Shown: positions 43,992-55,875, counted from the first letter of the stretch. The stretch: DNA of 64,000 bases from Brevundimonas sp. M20 (GCF_006547065.1 NZ_CP041243.1:1007001-1071000); one strand, 5' to 3'. Made by a program: numbers and translations. The notes: generated from the sequence alone by a model not told the origin.

Positions 43992-44201
43992 CCTGTGGCG
44001 GGTCCTGTCAGTGATCATCCCAACAAGCTTTGGCGTGTCGTGCGCCATTTATCCAGCCGCCACGTACCAACCGGAGCTCCTCAAAGGCGCGGACTTTCGT
44101 GACAGGGGTTAACCTTTTTCTTCGCTTCACACGGGCGTGCGGTGGCGGGAGACCGCCGATAGGGTAAAAGGCGTCTGGTAGGCGTTCCGGGGGACGAAGC
44201 G

Positions 44202-45071
44202 TTGAAGTTCGGCATCAATGCATTGACGGGTGTGTTTCTGGTCGGCGTGGTCGCGGGGCTGGCGCTGACGCCTGACGGGCGCGAATGGATGCGCCGTCCG
44301 ACCCTCCTGCTGGGCGGACAGGCCTCGGCCGAGGCGCCGCCGTCCGCCGAAGGGGAGGCCGCGCCGGTCGTGGCTGCCGCTGTTTCCGCCCCCGTCGCCG
44401 CTGTGACGCCGCTGAGCGAGCGTCTGGCCAAGGGGCAGCTGCGCATCGGCGTGTTCGGGGACTCGATGGCCGACGGCCTGTACGCGGGCCTGTACCGCGA
44501 CCTGCACGGCCAGCCGAACGTCAGTGTGACCAAGTTCTCGCAGGTCTCCACCGGCCTGAGCCGCTACGACTATGTGGACATCCAAGCCAGGACGCGCGGC
44601 CAGCTGGACGAGCAGCCGGTGGACGTGGCCGTGGTGCTGTTCGGGACCAATGACGCGCAGGGGATCGAGCTGGACGGCACGGTCCACGCCTTCGGCACCG
44701 AGGGCTGGAAGGCCGCCTATGCGAAGCGGGTGGATGATCTGGTCGCGCTGCTGCGTAGCCGCGACGTGGCGGTGTACTGGGTCGGCCTGCCGCGCATGAA
44801 GCGTGAGAGCTTTGACGGGCGGATGGCCCTGATCAATGAGGTGGTGTCGGCGCGGATGCGGGCGCTGGGCGTGCCCTATATCGAAACAACGGCCCTGACC
44901 TCGAACGCCGACGGCGGGTACGAAGCCTATCTGCCGAACGACGCGGGACGGCGGACGCTGATGCGGGCCAACGACGGCATCCATATGTCGATGGCCGGGT
45001 ATCTGCGGATGAGCGCGCCGGTGGCCGAGCGGCTGAAACGCGATGCGGGCTTGACCGCGCCAGCGAACTGA
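44202..45071 (+). CDS. Membrane-anchored SGNH hydrolase (DUF459-like)
   Basis: 289 aa, apparently with a TTG start preceded by GGGGGA. An N-terminal hydrophobic anchor (ALTGVFLVGVVAGLAL) precedes an Ala/Pro linker and the SGNH domain: FGDSMADGLYAGL (nucleophile Ser), VVLFGTNDAQG (Asn) and NDGIHMSMAGYLRM (Asp-x-x-His type). It probably faces the periplasm and handles acetyl or acyl esters of an envelope polymer. The next SGNH gene starts 2 nt after its stop. Confidence 0.8.
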   Translation: MKFGINALTGVFLVGVVAGLALTPDGREWMRRPTLLLGGQASAEAPPSAEGEAAPVVAAAVSAPVAAVTPLSERLAKGQLRIGVFGDSMADGLYAGLYRDLHGQPNVSVTKFSQVSTGLSRYDYVDIQARTRGQLDEQPVDVAVVLFGTNDAQGIELDGTVHAFGTEGWKAAYAKRVDDLVALLRSRDVAVYWVGLPRMKRESFDGRMALINEVVSARMRALGVPYIETTALTSNADGGYEAYLPNDAGRRTLMRANDGIHMSMAGYLRMSAPVAERLKRDAGLTAPAN

Positions 45072-45073
45072 CC

Positions 45074-46351
45074 ATGAAAGCGGCGCAGGGCGCGCTGATC
45101 GCGGTGCTGATGGCGGTTGCGGCTCCGGTCGTGGCGCAGACGCCGTATGTGGCGCAGACGACGCCTGAGCCCGGTGTGGGGGTCTGTCCGGGCGGGCTGT
45201 GCCGGCCGGACGCGCTGGATGGCGTGTTCGAGGCGCTGGCGGCGACGGAGGCGGGCACGCGGGACCGGCCTGTCCACATCCTGCAGATCGGTGACAGTCA
45301 CACGGCGGGCGACCGGATCACGGGCAAGCTGCGGGTCGACCTGCAACGGCGGTTCGGACGGGCGGGGCGGGGCGTGCTGCCGCCGGGCGTCCCGTATGAG
45401 GGCTATGCGCCCTATCAGGTGACGGTGGGCCAGCGCGGCTGGGTGATGGAGAACGCGCCGTTGCAGCCTCCGGCCGGGACGCCGACGCCGCGCACCGGTC
45501 TGGCGGGGACGCGGGCGACGGGCACGCGGGACGCGGTGATGGGCTTCGATCTGGAGCCGGGCGTCGAGGCGACGGTGCTGGGCGTCTGCGGGCGCGGAGC
45601 GGCCAACGGATCGGTGCTGTCGGTCGAGGCGGGCGGCGTGGGCCGCGAACTGGACCTTGGCCGGGGCGGTGACGCGGTCTGTCGCGAGATGATCCTGCCC
45701 GCGCCGACGCGGTCGGTGCGGCTGGTGGCGGGCGGCGACGGGGCGGTGATCGACTCGGTGCGTCTGACCGGCGCGGCGCGGGGCGTGACGGTGTCCAATC
45801 TGGGACGGGTCGGGGCCAGCCTGCGCGATCTGGCGGCGCGGGACGAGGCGACCGTGGCGGCGGAACTGGGCGCCTGGCGGCCAGACCTGATCGTGCTGGC
45901 TTACGGCGTCAATGATGGATTCGACGACGGGCTGGACGGCGCGGCGTATGAGGCGCTGCTGCGCGGGCAGATCGCGCGGATGCGGCGGCTGGCGCCGGGG
46001 GCGGCGCTGATGCTGCTGGGCGCGCCGGACGGGCTGCGCGGCGGCGTGACGGGCGGTTGCAGCGCCGACGGGATGCGGGCGCCGCCGCCGAAGCTGGCGG
46101 TGGTCCGGGATGTGCAACGCCGGGTCGCCGCCGATCTGGGCGTTGCGTTCTGGGACTGGCACGGACGGATGGGGGGAGACTGTTCGGCGGATCGTCTGGC
46201 GCTGGGGGCCGAGCCCCTGATGCGCGGCGACCGGGTGCATTTCACGAGCGCGGGGGCCGACTGGATCGGCGGCATCCTGTCGGGCGACCTGATGGCCGCC
46301 TATGACCGCTGGAAGGCAGGACAGTCCCTTGGGCAGGGGGGCGTGGAGTAG
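45074..46351 (+). CDS. Secreted SGNH/GDSL-family protein
   Basis: 425 aa. Signal peptide ends near VAAPVVAQT. HILQIGDSHTAGDRITGKL holds the nucleophile Ser, LAYGVNDGFDDG the Asn block, and DRVHFTSAGADWI the Asp/His pair. About 150 residues of beta-rich sequence lie between the first and second blocks, suggesting an inserted domain. It overlaps the MBOAT start by 1 nt, so it is likely the periplasmic acyl-transfer partner of that protein, as AlgJ/AlgX or PatB are in other systems. Confidence 0.8.
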   Translation: MKAAQGALIAVLMAVAAPVVAQTPYVAQTTPEPGVGVCPGGLCRPDALDGVFEALAATEAGTRDRPVHILQIGDSHTAGDRITGKLRVDLQRRFGRAGRGVLPPGVPYEGYAPYQVTVGQRGWVMENAPLQPPAGTPTPRTGLAGTRATGTRDAVMGFDLEPGVEATVLGVCGRGAANGSVLSVEAGGVGRELDLGRGGDAVCREMILPAPTRSVRLVAGGDGAVIDSVRLTGAARGVTVSNLGRVGASLRDLAARDEATVAAELGAWRPDLIVLAYGVNDGFDDGLDGAAYEALLRGQIARMRRLAPGAALMLLGAPDGLRGGVTGGCSADGMRAPPPKLAVVRDVQRRVAADLGVAFWDWHGRMGGDCSADRLALGAEPLMRGDRVHFTSAGADWIGGILSGDLMAAYDRWKAGQSLGQGGVE

Positions 46352-47766
46352 TGCTGTTTCCCACGCTCGCCTTCGGCGTCTTCTTCCTGTTCGTCTATTT
46401 CACCACCTGGTCTCTGGATCGCGAGAACGGGCGGCGCAAGCTGTTCCTGCTGCTGGCCAGCTGGTTCTTCTACGCCCAGTGGGACTGGCGGTTCGTCGGC
46501 CTGCTGATCCTGTCGGCGGTCCTGAACTGGGCCATAGCGGCGCTGATCGCGCGCAAGATGGAGCGGGACGGCGTCGAGGCGAAACGCGGCTGGCTGGTCG
46601 GGCTGGGCGTGGCGGTGAACCTGCTGATCCTCGGCTTCTTCAAATACTACGGCTTCTTCGTGGAGCAGGCGGGCGATCTGCTGGCGCAGTTCGGCTGGGA
46701 GCGGGACCTGCCGCTGCTGGAGATCGTGCTGCCGGTGGGGATCTCGTTCTTCACCTTCCAGGGCATCAGCTATGTCGTGGACGTGCATCGCGGGAAGACG
46801 CCGCCGGCGAAGAGCCTGCTGGATGTCATGCTGCTGATGAGCTTCTTCCCGCATCTGGTGGCCGGACCCATCGTGCGGGCGTCGGACCTGCTGCCCCAGT
46901 TCGAGCGGTCGCCGCGGCTGACGCGGGAGATGGCGACGCATGGCCTGCTGCTGATCTGCTGGGGTCTGTTCAAGAAGACGGTGATCGCGTCCGAGCTGTC
47001 GGTGAATCTGGTCGATCCGGTCTTCTTCGATCCGTCGGCGCATTCGGGGATCGACATCGCGGCGGCGGTCTATGGCTATGCGGTGCAGATCTACTGCGAC
47101 TTCTCGGCCTATTCGGACATGGCGATCGGGATCGCGGCCCTGCTGGGCTATTCGTTCCCGCGCAATTTCGACCAGCCGTACCGGGCCAGTTCGATGCAGG
47201 ACTTCTGGCGGCGGTGGCACATCAGCCTGTCCAGCTGGCTGCGCGACTATCTGTATGTGCCGCTGGGCGGGGGTCGCAAGGGGCTGATCCGGTCATGCCT
47301 GAACGTCTTCATCACCATGCTGCTGGGCGGCCTGTGGCACGGGGCGGCGTGGACTTTCCTGGCGTGGGGCGCGCTGCACGGCGGGGTGCAGGTGGTCGAG
47401 CGTCTGGGCCGTTCGGTGTTCGGGGACCGCAAGATGATGCCGACGGCGGTCGGGGTTCTGATCACCTTCCACATCGTCTGTCTGGGCTGGATCCTGTTCC
47501 GGGCCGAGACCTTCGATCTGGCGATGGGGATGCTGGCCGGGCTGGGCCGGATCGGGCCGGTGACGATGCTGACGCCGCTGTTGCTGGTGCTGATCATGGG
47601 CGGGCTGGCGATGCACTGGCTGCCGCCGCGCGCGGTCGAGGGCGTGGCCGAGCGGCTGAAGGCGGCGCCGTCGATCACGCTGGGCGTGCTGGTCGGGATC
47701 GCCATCCTGCTGGTCGAGGCCGTGCGGCCCGAGGGCGTGGCGCCCTTCATCTATTTCCAGTTCTGA
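46351..47766 (+). CDS. MBOAT-family membrane O-acyltransferase
   Basis: 471 aa polytopic protein. AlgI/DltB-type features are VLPVGISFFTFQGISYVVDV, FFPHLVAGPIVRASDLLPQF, FWRRWHISLSSWLRDYLYVP and the catalytic His region LWHGAAWTFLAWGALHGG. It uses a GTG start overlapping the preceding stop. Family role: moving acyl groups across the membrane for O-acylation of a polysaccharide or other envelope polymer. With two SGNH partners it forms a compact O-acylation cassette whose acceptor is unknown. Confidence 0.9.
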   Translation: MLFPTLAFGVFFLFVYFTTWSLDRENGRRKLFLLLASWFFYAQWDWRFVGLLILSAVLNWAIAALIARKMERDGVEAKRGWLVGLGVAVNLLILGFFKYYGFFVEQAGDLLAQFGWERDLPLLEIVLPVGISFFTFQGISYVVDVHRGKTPPAKSLLDVMLLMSFFPHLVAGPIVRASDLLPQFERSPRLTREMATHGLLLICWGLFKKTVIASELSVNLVDPVFFDPSAHSGIDIAAAVYGYAVQIYCDFSAYSDMAIGIAALLGYSFPRNFDQPYRASSMQDFWRRWHISLSSWLRDYLYVPLGGGRKGLIRSCLNVFITMLLGGLWHGAAWTFLAWGALHGGVQVVERLGRSVFGDRKMMPTAVGVLITFHIVCLGWILFRAETFDLAMGMLAGLGRIGPVTMLTPLLLVLIMGGLAMHWLPPRAVEGVAERLKAAPSITLGVLVGIAILLVEAVRPEGVAPFIYFQF

Positions 47767-47782
47767 GGCGTTGGGAACGAGC

Positions 47783-48316
47783 ATGACCGACGAGAAGGAT
47801 CAGAACGGGCAGGGCGGAGTTCCGCTGGAGCCCTTCCCGACGCATCGACCGGAGTCGCCGTTCCCGCCGCTGTATGAAAGCCTGCCGGTTCCGCAGGACC
47901 CGCCGAGCGACTGGATACAGTCGGCCGACGCCCACGACCTGCCGACCGCGCCGGAGCCGCTGGTCGAGCGGGCCAATCCGCTGGTCGCGCTGGGGCGGTT
48001 CGCCTTCCCGCCGGGACCGCCCATTGATGATGAGGGGCTGGCCGCGCGGGACCTGCGCTGGACGACCCAGACGCTGGTGATCGCCGGGCTGTTCCTGCTG
48101 GTCTTCAACGCCGTCTCGCCGCTGAACTGGTCGCACCAGCAGGCGCCGGGCTGGGTGTCGGAGACGGTGGAGCGCGTGTCGGAAGCCTGGGTCGGGCAGC
48201 TGGCGCAGGTGGGGACCGACATGCCGAGGCAGGGGCTGCGCGAGGCGTGGTTCGGGGCCAAGGACGCGCGCTTCCCGGGGCAGCAGCCCGCACCGCCGCG
48301 TACTGATACACCATAA
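47783..48316 (+). CDS. Small membrane protein of the O-acylation cassette
   Basis: 177 aa from ATG 47783. A proline-rich, acidic cytoplasmic N-terminus (about 90 residues) is followed by one hydrophobic helix (TLVIAGLFLLVFNAV) and a periplasmic tail ending in Pro/Thr. No family recognised. It is 16 nt downstream of the MBOAT gene and probably cotranscribed, so it may be an accessory subunit. Confidence 0.65.
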   Translation: MTDEKDQNGQGGVPLEPFPTHRPESPFPPLYESLPVPQDPPSDWIQSADAHDLPTAPEPLVERANPLVALGRFAFPPGPPIDDEGLAARDLRWTTQTLVIAGLFLLVFNAVSPLNWSHQQAPGWVSETVERVSEAWVGQLAQVGTDMPRQGLREAWFGAKDARFPGQQPAPPRTDTP

Positions 48317-48394
48317 CAGCGGCTTGACCGGACTCGGAGACGACCTCTAGCGTGCCGCCGCCCGTGAGTGAGCGGGCGCTCAAGGGGCTGTTTC

Positions 48395-50842
<2,448 letters not shown>

Positions 50843-50859
50843 GGCCCGGCGGGATCATC

Positions 50860-50888
50860 GGGGCGGACGCCCGAAAGGGCGCCGCCCC
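50860..50888. terminator. Strong hairpin between convergent genes
   Basis: GGGGCGG, a one-base bulge, CGCCC, loop GAAA, then GGGCG and CCGCCCC. It lies 18 nt after the S9 peptidase stop and 12 nt before the end of the convergent lipoprotein gene. It has no clear U-tract. Confidence 0.5.
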
Positions 50889-50899
50889 CTCTGGTCTCC

Positions 50900-51295
50900 C
50901 TATCGGGCGAGGTCCTGGGGGAGATAGATGAAGCGGGGGCCGTCGGGGGCGATGACGAGGCTCCGGCAGTTGTCCAGCGGGGTTTCCAGCGAAACACTCG
51001 TACAGACCCTGTTGCCGCGGACCTCGTAACGACCGCTCAGCGTGACCCCGCCGGTCCGATCATAGTGCCCTTCAGAGGTGAACCACTCGGAGCGGCCGTC
51101 GTCCAGATCACTCTCGAACAGTGTCCGTGGTCCCTCAAGCAGGACCCGCCGGGTTTCATATTCCGTCGCGGGACGCTCGATAGAAGCGGTGGGGCGGTAT
51201 TCTTTTGGCTGCCGTTCCCCGCAGGCCGCAACCGCCAGCACGGCGAAGGCGATGACAGCCCCTTTTGGGTATCGGGGCAGGGAAGTGTCTAGCAT
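50900..51295 (-). CDS. Small hypothetical lipoprotein
   Basis: 131 aa from the Met at 51295 (alternatives at 51313 and 51349). A hydrophobic signal with lipobox AVAACGE is followed by a short beta-rich domain (SLETPLDNCRSLVIAPDGPR). It contains two further Cys residues that could form a disulfide. No family recognised. Confidence 0.6.
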   Translation of the reverse strand: MLDTSLPRYPKGAVIAFAVLAVAACGERQPKEYRPTASIERPATEYETRRVLLEGPRTLFESDLDDGRSEWFTSEGHYDRTGGVTLSGRYEVRGNRVCTSVSLETPLDNCRSLVIAPDGPRFIYLPQDLAR

Positions 51296-51450
51296 AGCGA
51301 TCTCTGATTGCATGGGTGCGAGCATTGCTCTCGCATCCGTGCCTGCCAAGTCCTCTATGAGCCGTGCCGCCTGTTGGTGAAACAGACTTCTGACGGTCGA
51401 CTCTCACCCGACCGCGCGCAGAACAACGGCTGCGCCGTTGGGCGCGGTCT

Positions 51451-51471
51451 CCCTCTCCCAATGGGAGAGGG
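51451..51471 (-). terminator. Hairpin immediately after phoD
   Basis: Perfect 9-bp stem CCCTCTCCC / GGGAGAGGG with a 3-nt loop, directly abutting the phoD stop codon. No long U-tract; it looks like a dispersed intergenic repeat used as a gene end. Confidence 0.5.
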
Positions 51472-53160
51472 TCAGGACTCTACCAGCGGCCCGTTGCCGT
51501 CGGCGGTTTTGGCCACCGTGTAGGTCTTCAGCACCGAGGCGTCGTAGCGTTTGTCGAAGATGGTCGAGACGGTGTGGAGTTCGGCCTTCGCTTCGGTCGG
51601 GGTGAGGGTCAGCAGGACGAAGCCCTTGGCCGTCTGGTCGCAGAGCAGGACTTCTTCATTCGCCGCGTTCAGGGCCGCGCCGAGGGGGACGCCCTGGACG
51701 TGGTCGCCGGGCGAGGGGCTGGAGATGGCGCTGGTGGCGAACTCGACAGCAGCGCGGCGGCCTGAGGCGTCCTTCAGATCATTGACCCAGAAGGCATGGC
51801 TGTCGCCGGCCAGAACGATGGGCTGGACGCCCGCGTCAGCGAAGGCGCCGTACAGACGCTCGCGACCGGCGGGATAGCCGTCCCAGCTGTCGAGGTTGAA
51901 CGGCACGCCCAGCTTGAACAGCTCGATCGACTGGCGAACCTCGGCGCGGACGGCGGCGGGCAGGCGGGCCAGCAGGACGGTGACCTCCAGCGGGGAGGCC
52001 ATCCTGGTGATGTCCGGTCCCTGCACCCGGCCCATGACGACCTGATTGCCGATGACCTGCCACGGACGACCGGCCTCGCGCGAGGCGGTCAGGGTGGAGC
52101 GGATCCAGTCGCGCTGGGCGTCGCCCAGAAGGTCGCGGTCGGGAGCGTTGAGCTTGGCGCGGAAGGCGTCGACGTCCGGGCGGGCGTTGCGGCCCGTGCC
52201 GACGACCGGCATGTCGGTGGCGAAGCTGAGGGCTTCCTGACGGGCGACCAGCCGGGTCTCGACCATCAGCAGGCTGGCCAGATCGCCGAAGTCGAAGCTG
52301 CGATAGATGGCGTCCTCGGTTAGGCCGCCTTCCGGTTCGCGGATCGGCATCCACTCGAAATAGGCCTTCAGGGCGGCGGCCTTGCGGACGAGGAAGTCGC
52401 CTTCGGTTTCTGACTGGTGGTTCTCGGCGCCGCCGGACCAGGTGTCGTTGGCGACCTCGTGATCGTCCCAGACGCAGATGAAGGGCGCGCGGGCGTGGGC
52501 GGCCTGCAGGTCCGGGTCCGACTTGTACTGGGCGTGGCGCTGCCGGTAGTCGGCCAGGGTGACGATCTCGTGCGGCGGCTGGGGCGTGCGGTTCAGACGC
52601 GCGCCGGTGGTCATGCCGTAGGAGTCCGGCTCGGCGCCGTATTCATAGATGTAGTCGCCCAGGTGGATGACGGCGTCGAGGCGATCCAGCTTCGACACCA
52701 CCTCCCAGGCGTTAAAGTAGCCGCCCGGATAGAGCTGGCAGGAGGCGACGGCCAGAACCGCGTCGGCGGTCGGGCCGACGGGCAGGGTGCGAGCGCGGCC
52801 CTGAGGCGAGCTAACCTCGCCCGCCGAGAAGGCGTAGCGGTAGTCGACGCCCGGCTGGAGGCCCGCGACCGGCACCTTGACCGTGAAGTCGCGCTCGGGG
52901 CCGGTCTCGACCGTGCCGGAGGCGACAGAGGCGGTCGCATCGCCGTCGCGCCAGACCGACCAGTCGACCCGCACGGCGCGGACGGACGGGTCGGACGGCG
53001 TGACGCGCGTCCAGATCAGGAGCCCGTCCTGACGGGGATCGCCGGAGGCGACCCCGTGCAGGAACTGGACGTCGACGGCCTGTCGGGCGGCGGCGGGCAG
53101 GCTTGCGCCCGCCGCACCGGCGCTGAGAAGACCGAGAAGACCGCGACGGTGCAGGCTCAT
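51472..53160 (-). CDS. phoD: PhoD-family alkaline phosphatase
   Basis: 562 aa. Twin-arginine signal LHRRGLLGLLSAG, then FLHGVASGDPRQDGLLIWTR, the PhoD N-terminal block. Metal-binding segments are AVASCQLYPGGYFNAW, DAVIHLGDYIYEYG, CVWDDHEVANDTW and LAGDSHAFWV. A Ca/Fe-dependent phosphodiesterase/phosphomonoesterase exported by Tat. It starts 11 nt after the TonB-dependent receptor stop, so receptor and phosphatase are probably one operon for use of an organic phosphate. Confidence 0.92.
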   Translation of the reverse strand: MSLHRRGLLGLLSAGAAGASLPAAARQAVDVQFLHGVASGDPRQDGLLIWTRVTPSDPSVRAVRVDWSVWRDGDATASVASGTVETGPERDFTVKVPVAGLQPGVDYRYAFSAGEVSSPQGRARTLPVGPTADAVLAVASCQLYPGGYFNAWEVVSKLDRLDAVIHLGDYIYEYGAEPDSYGMTTGARLNRTPQPPHEIVTLADYRQRHAQYKSDPDLQAAHARAPFICVWDDHEVANDTWSGGAENHQSETEGDFLVRKAAALKAYFEWMPIREPEGGLTEDAIYRSFDFGDLASLLMVETRLVARQEALSFATDMPVVGTGRNARPDVDAFRAKLNAPDRDLLGDAQRDWIRSTLTASREAGRPWQVIGNQVVMGRVQGPDITRMASPLEVTVLLARLPAAVRAEVRQSIELFKLGVPFNLDSWDGYPAGRERLYGAFADAGVQPIVLAGDSHAFWVNDLKDASGRRAAVEFATSAISSPSPGDHVQGVPLGAALNAANEEVLLCDQTAKGFVLLTLTPTEAKAELHTVSTIFDKRYDASVLKTYTVAKTADGNGPLVES

Positions 53161-53170
53161 GATCCGACCT

Positions 53171-55747
53171 CTAGTACTTCACGCCGAAGACGAGGCCGAC
53201 GGTGCGGGGCTCGCCGGCGATGAAGGTCGGCAGACCCAGACCGTCGCCGGTGTTGCCCGCGTCCTTGATGTATTTCTCGTCGAGCAGGTTGTCGGCGAAG
53301 GCTTCCACCGACCAGTCGCCCTGCGCGCTGGTGAAGCGGATGCGCAGGTTCAGCAGGCCGTAGGCGTCCTGATACTCGTCCACGACGGTGTCGGGGACGA
53401 AGTTGCCGGTCTGCAGGTCGGTGCGGTCGTTGTTGTCGTCGAAGAACATCTCCGACTGCCAGGTGTACGTCGGCATGACGGCCAGTTCGCCACCCGGCAG
53501 CGGCACACGGACCGACATGCCGAAAGAGGCGCGGTTGTCCGGCGAAAGACGGAAGCGGTTGCCGTCGTAGATGCCCGCCTCGAACCGCGAGTGGTTGTAG
53601 GCGTAGGTGCCGAAGACATCGACGTACTCATTCAGGCTCAGGAAGGCCTGACCCTCGAAGCCGTAGGCGCGGGCTTCACCGGCGTTGGTGGTGATGAACT
53701 GGGTGCCGACCTGAATCGTCGTCTGGAAGTTCGAGTAGTCGTAGAGGTAGACCGACCCGTCCAGATGCAGGGCGCCGTTGAACAGACCCGTGGTCTTGGC
53801 GCCGATCTCGTAGCTGTCGACTTCCTCGGCGTCCACGAAGGTGAAGTCCGGGGCGCCGAACGGGGCCGAGGGGGCGCCGGCGGCCAGAACGGCCGGGCGA
53901 CGGCCGCGGGCGTAGTTGGCGTACAGGCTGCTTTCATCGCCGATGGCGTAACGGCCGGTGACGCGCCAGGTGAAGCCGTCGTCTTCCAGATCCTGATAGA
54001 TGAAGTCGCCGTTGTTGGCGGTCGGCTGGAAGGTCAGGCCGAAGGCCGGGAAGGTCGTCGAGAAGGGCGCGGTGGCCGCGCCCGGGACGGCCAGCTGGCC
54101 GACGATGCCGTTGGCCAGTGCGCCGAGCTGGGCGGCCTGTGCCAGGTCGGCCGGGGTTCCGGAAGCGATCAGTCGCGCGATCTGGCCCTGAATCTGCTGG
54201 ACGCCCAGCAGGCTGCCGGCGACCGAACGACCGTTGAGCACGGCGGACGAGAAGCCGCTGGTCTTGTCGTCCTGCGTCCAGCGGACGCCCGCCGAGAACT
54301 CCAGACGATCCGTCGGACGCCAGGTGACGTCGGCGAACAGGTCGACCGACTGCAGCTCGCTGGTGTTGGTGGCGGTCTCGATATGCGAGGCCTTGAGGTT
54401 GTCGCGGATGCCCGGAATGGCCGGGGCGGGCAGGCCGAGGCCGCCGAGAATCGGGTCCAGCAGGGTCGGGCTGGAATAGAAGGCCAGCGGCAGGAAGTTC
54501 GGGCCGGTGACGCCGGGGGCGCCGTCCAGCAGACCGGCCAGCTGGGCAAGGGCGATGCGCTCGTTGAACTCGGTCGGGGTCCGTTGCGAACCCTCTTCCT
54601 TGAAGTAGCCGACGCCGAAGAAGCCCGAGACGGCGCCGCCGTTGTCCCAGTTCAGGCGAAGCTCCTGGCTCCATTGTTCGCCTTGGGCGTCTTCCACGGC
54701 CGAGAGCAGGGGCAGGGAGATGCCGTCCGCGTCGAAGACTTCGTAGGAGTCGAACTTGCGGTAGGCGCTGGTCGAGGTCAGGGTCAGGCTGTCCGACAGG
54801 TCGAGGCGGGCGATGCCGGTCAGGCCCCAGACTTCGCGGTCCAGACCCAGATCCTGACCGCCGTCGATGTTGGTTCCCGGGGTAAGAGCGGCGCCCTCCC
54901 ACGGCTCAGCCGAACCGATGACGGCGCCGGTGTTCGGGTCTTGCGGCGCATAGGCCAGCGACTTGAACGCGGTGCCCGGCGCGCTGTCGGTCTGGTAGTT
55001 GGCGATCAGGTCGAAGCGGAAGCCTTCGGTCGGCTGGAAGGCGCCCGAGAGGCGGAAGGCCTGGGTGTCGAAGCCGTTGTAGTCGGCGCCGCCGAGCAGG
55101 TTGGTCACATAGCCTTCGCGGGCCTTCATGCGGGTGGCGAAGCGGATGGCGGCGTTCTCGCCCACCGGGGCGTTCACCATCAGCTCGCCCATGCGGTAGT
55201 CATAGTCGCCGAAGCCGGCGCGGCCTTCGGCCTCCCAGTGGCCGATCTCGGCCTTGTTCTGGATCACGTTGACCGCGCCGATCAGGGCGCCGCGACCGTA
55301 GAGGGTCGACTGCGGGCCGCGGGCGACCTCGATGCGCTCGATGTCGAACAGCTCGACATAGGAGCCGCGGGATTTGGAGATCGAGACGCCGTCCTGGAAG
55401 ACCGATACGCGCGGCTCGGTGGAGGCCTCGCCCGAGTCAGAGGTGATGCCGCGCATCACGAAGCCGGCGTTGTTCGGCGACTGGTTCTGGACGAGGAAGC
55501 CGGGGGTGAACGCCGACAGCTCCTCGAAGTCCTGAACGCCCAGCTGCTCCAGACGCTCGCCGTTCCAGGCGGTCAGGGCGAAGGGCACCTCGACGGCGCT
55601 CTGTTCGCGCAGCTGGGCGGTGACGATGACCTCGTCCAGCTGGGCCGGTTCGGCCTGCTGGGCGTGGGCGGCTCCGGCCAGAGCCCAGACGATGCCCAGG
55701 GCGCTGGCGCCGAGCAGGGTGGACGAACGTTGAACGCGATGAATCAT
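53171..55747 (-). CDS. TonB-dependent outer-membrane receptor
   Basis: 858 aa from ATG 55747. Signal peptide ends at GAAHAQ; the TonB-box-like LDEVIVTAQ is near residue 45. Plug-domain motifs are FEELSAFTPGFLVQNQ, IERIEVARGPQSTLYGRGAL and GAVNVI. The C-terminus ends in Phe-Gly-Val-Lys-Tyr, typical of beta-barrel receptors. Its substrate is unknown; linkage to phoD suggests a phosphate ester. The leader holds a hairpin ending 1 nt before the ATG that would hide the ribosome-binding site. Confidence 0.93.
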   Translation of the reverse strand: MIHRVQRSSTLLGASALGIVWALAGAAHAQQAEPAQLDEVIVTAQLREQSAVEVPFALTAWNGERLEQLGVQDFEELSAFTPGFLVQNQSPNNAGFVMRGITSDSGEASTEPRVSVFQDGVSISKSRGSYVELFDIERIEVARGPQSTLYGRGALIGAVNVIQNKAEIGHWEAEGRAGFGDYDYRMGELMVNAPVGENAAIRFATRMKAREGYVTNLLGGADYNGFDTQAFRLSGAFQPTEGFRFDLIANYQTDSAPGTAFKSLAYAPQDPNTGAVIGSAEPWEGAALTPGTNIDGGQDLGLDREVWGLTGIARLDLSDSLTLTSTSAYRKFDSYEVFDADGISLPLLSAVEDAQGEQWSQELRLNWDNGGAVSGFFGVGYFKEEGSQRTPTEFNERIALAQLAGLLDGAPGVTGPNFLPLAFYSSPTLLDPILGGLGLPAPAIPGIRDNLKASHIETATNTSELQSVDLFADVTWRPTDRLEFSAGVRWTQDDKTSGFSSAVLNGRSVAGSLLGVQQIQGQIARLIASGTPADLAQAAQLGALANGIVGQLAVPGAATAPFSTTFPAFGLTFQPTANNGDFIYQDLEDDGFTWRVTGRYAIGDESSLYANYARGRRPAVLAAGAPSAPFGAPDFTFVDAEEVDSYEIGAKTTGLFNGALHLDGSVYLYDYSNFQTTIQVGTQFITTNAGEARAYGFEGQAFLSLNEYVDVFGTYAYNHSRFEAGIYDGNRFRLSPDNRASFGMSVRVPLPGGELAVMPTYTWQSEMFFDDNNDRTDLQTGNFVPDTVVDEYQDAYGLLNLRIRFTSAQGDWSVEAFADNLLDEKYIKDAGNTGDGLGLPTFIAGEPRTVGLVFGVKY

Positions 55748-55748
55748 G

Positions 55749-55789
55749 ACAGCCCCCGGGGAGTGAGACTCCCGACCTAGCGGGGCTGT
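55749..55789 (-). promoter_or_regulatory. Start-proximal hairpin in receptor leader
   Basis: Arms ACAGCCCC (5' on the transcript, 55789-55782) and GGGGCTGT (55756-55749) enclose a smaller GGGAGT/ACTCCC stem. The 3' arm contains the only G-rich Shine-Dalgarno-like sequence and ends 1 nt before the ATG. Confidence 0.55.
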
Positions 55790-55875
55790 ATGCCGTGACA
55801 GCGACGGTGAGACGACCGGCAAATGAAGCTCGGACGTCGTTCAGGTGAATAACGTTCAGTTACCGGCGCAACGAA

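Noticed and set aside
53159..55780. 873-codon + strand frame through the TonB receptor gene
   Set aside because: The minus strand encodes an unmistakable receptor with signal peptide, plug and C-terminal Tyr; the opposite frame is an antisense shadow.
55790..55840. Pho-box-like direct repeat in front of the TonB receptor
   Set aside because: GTCTCAC and CTGTCAC are spaced by 12 rather than 11 nt and the first half matches poorly; too weak to list.
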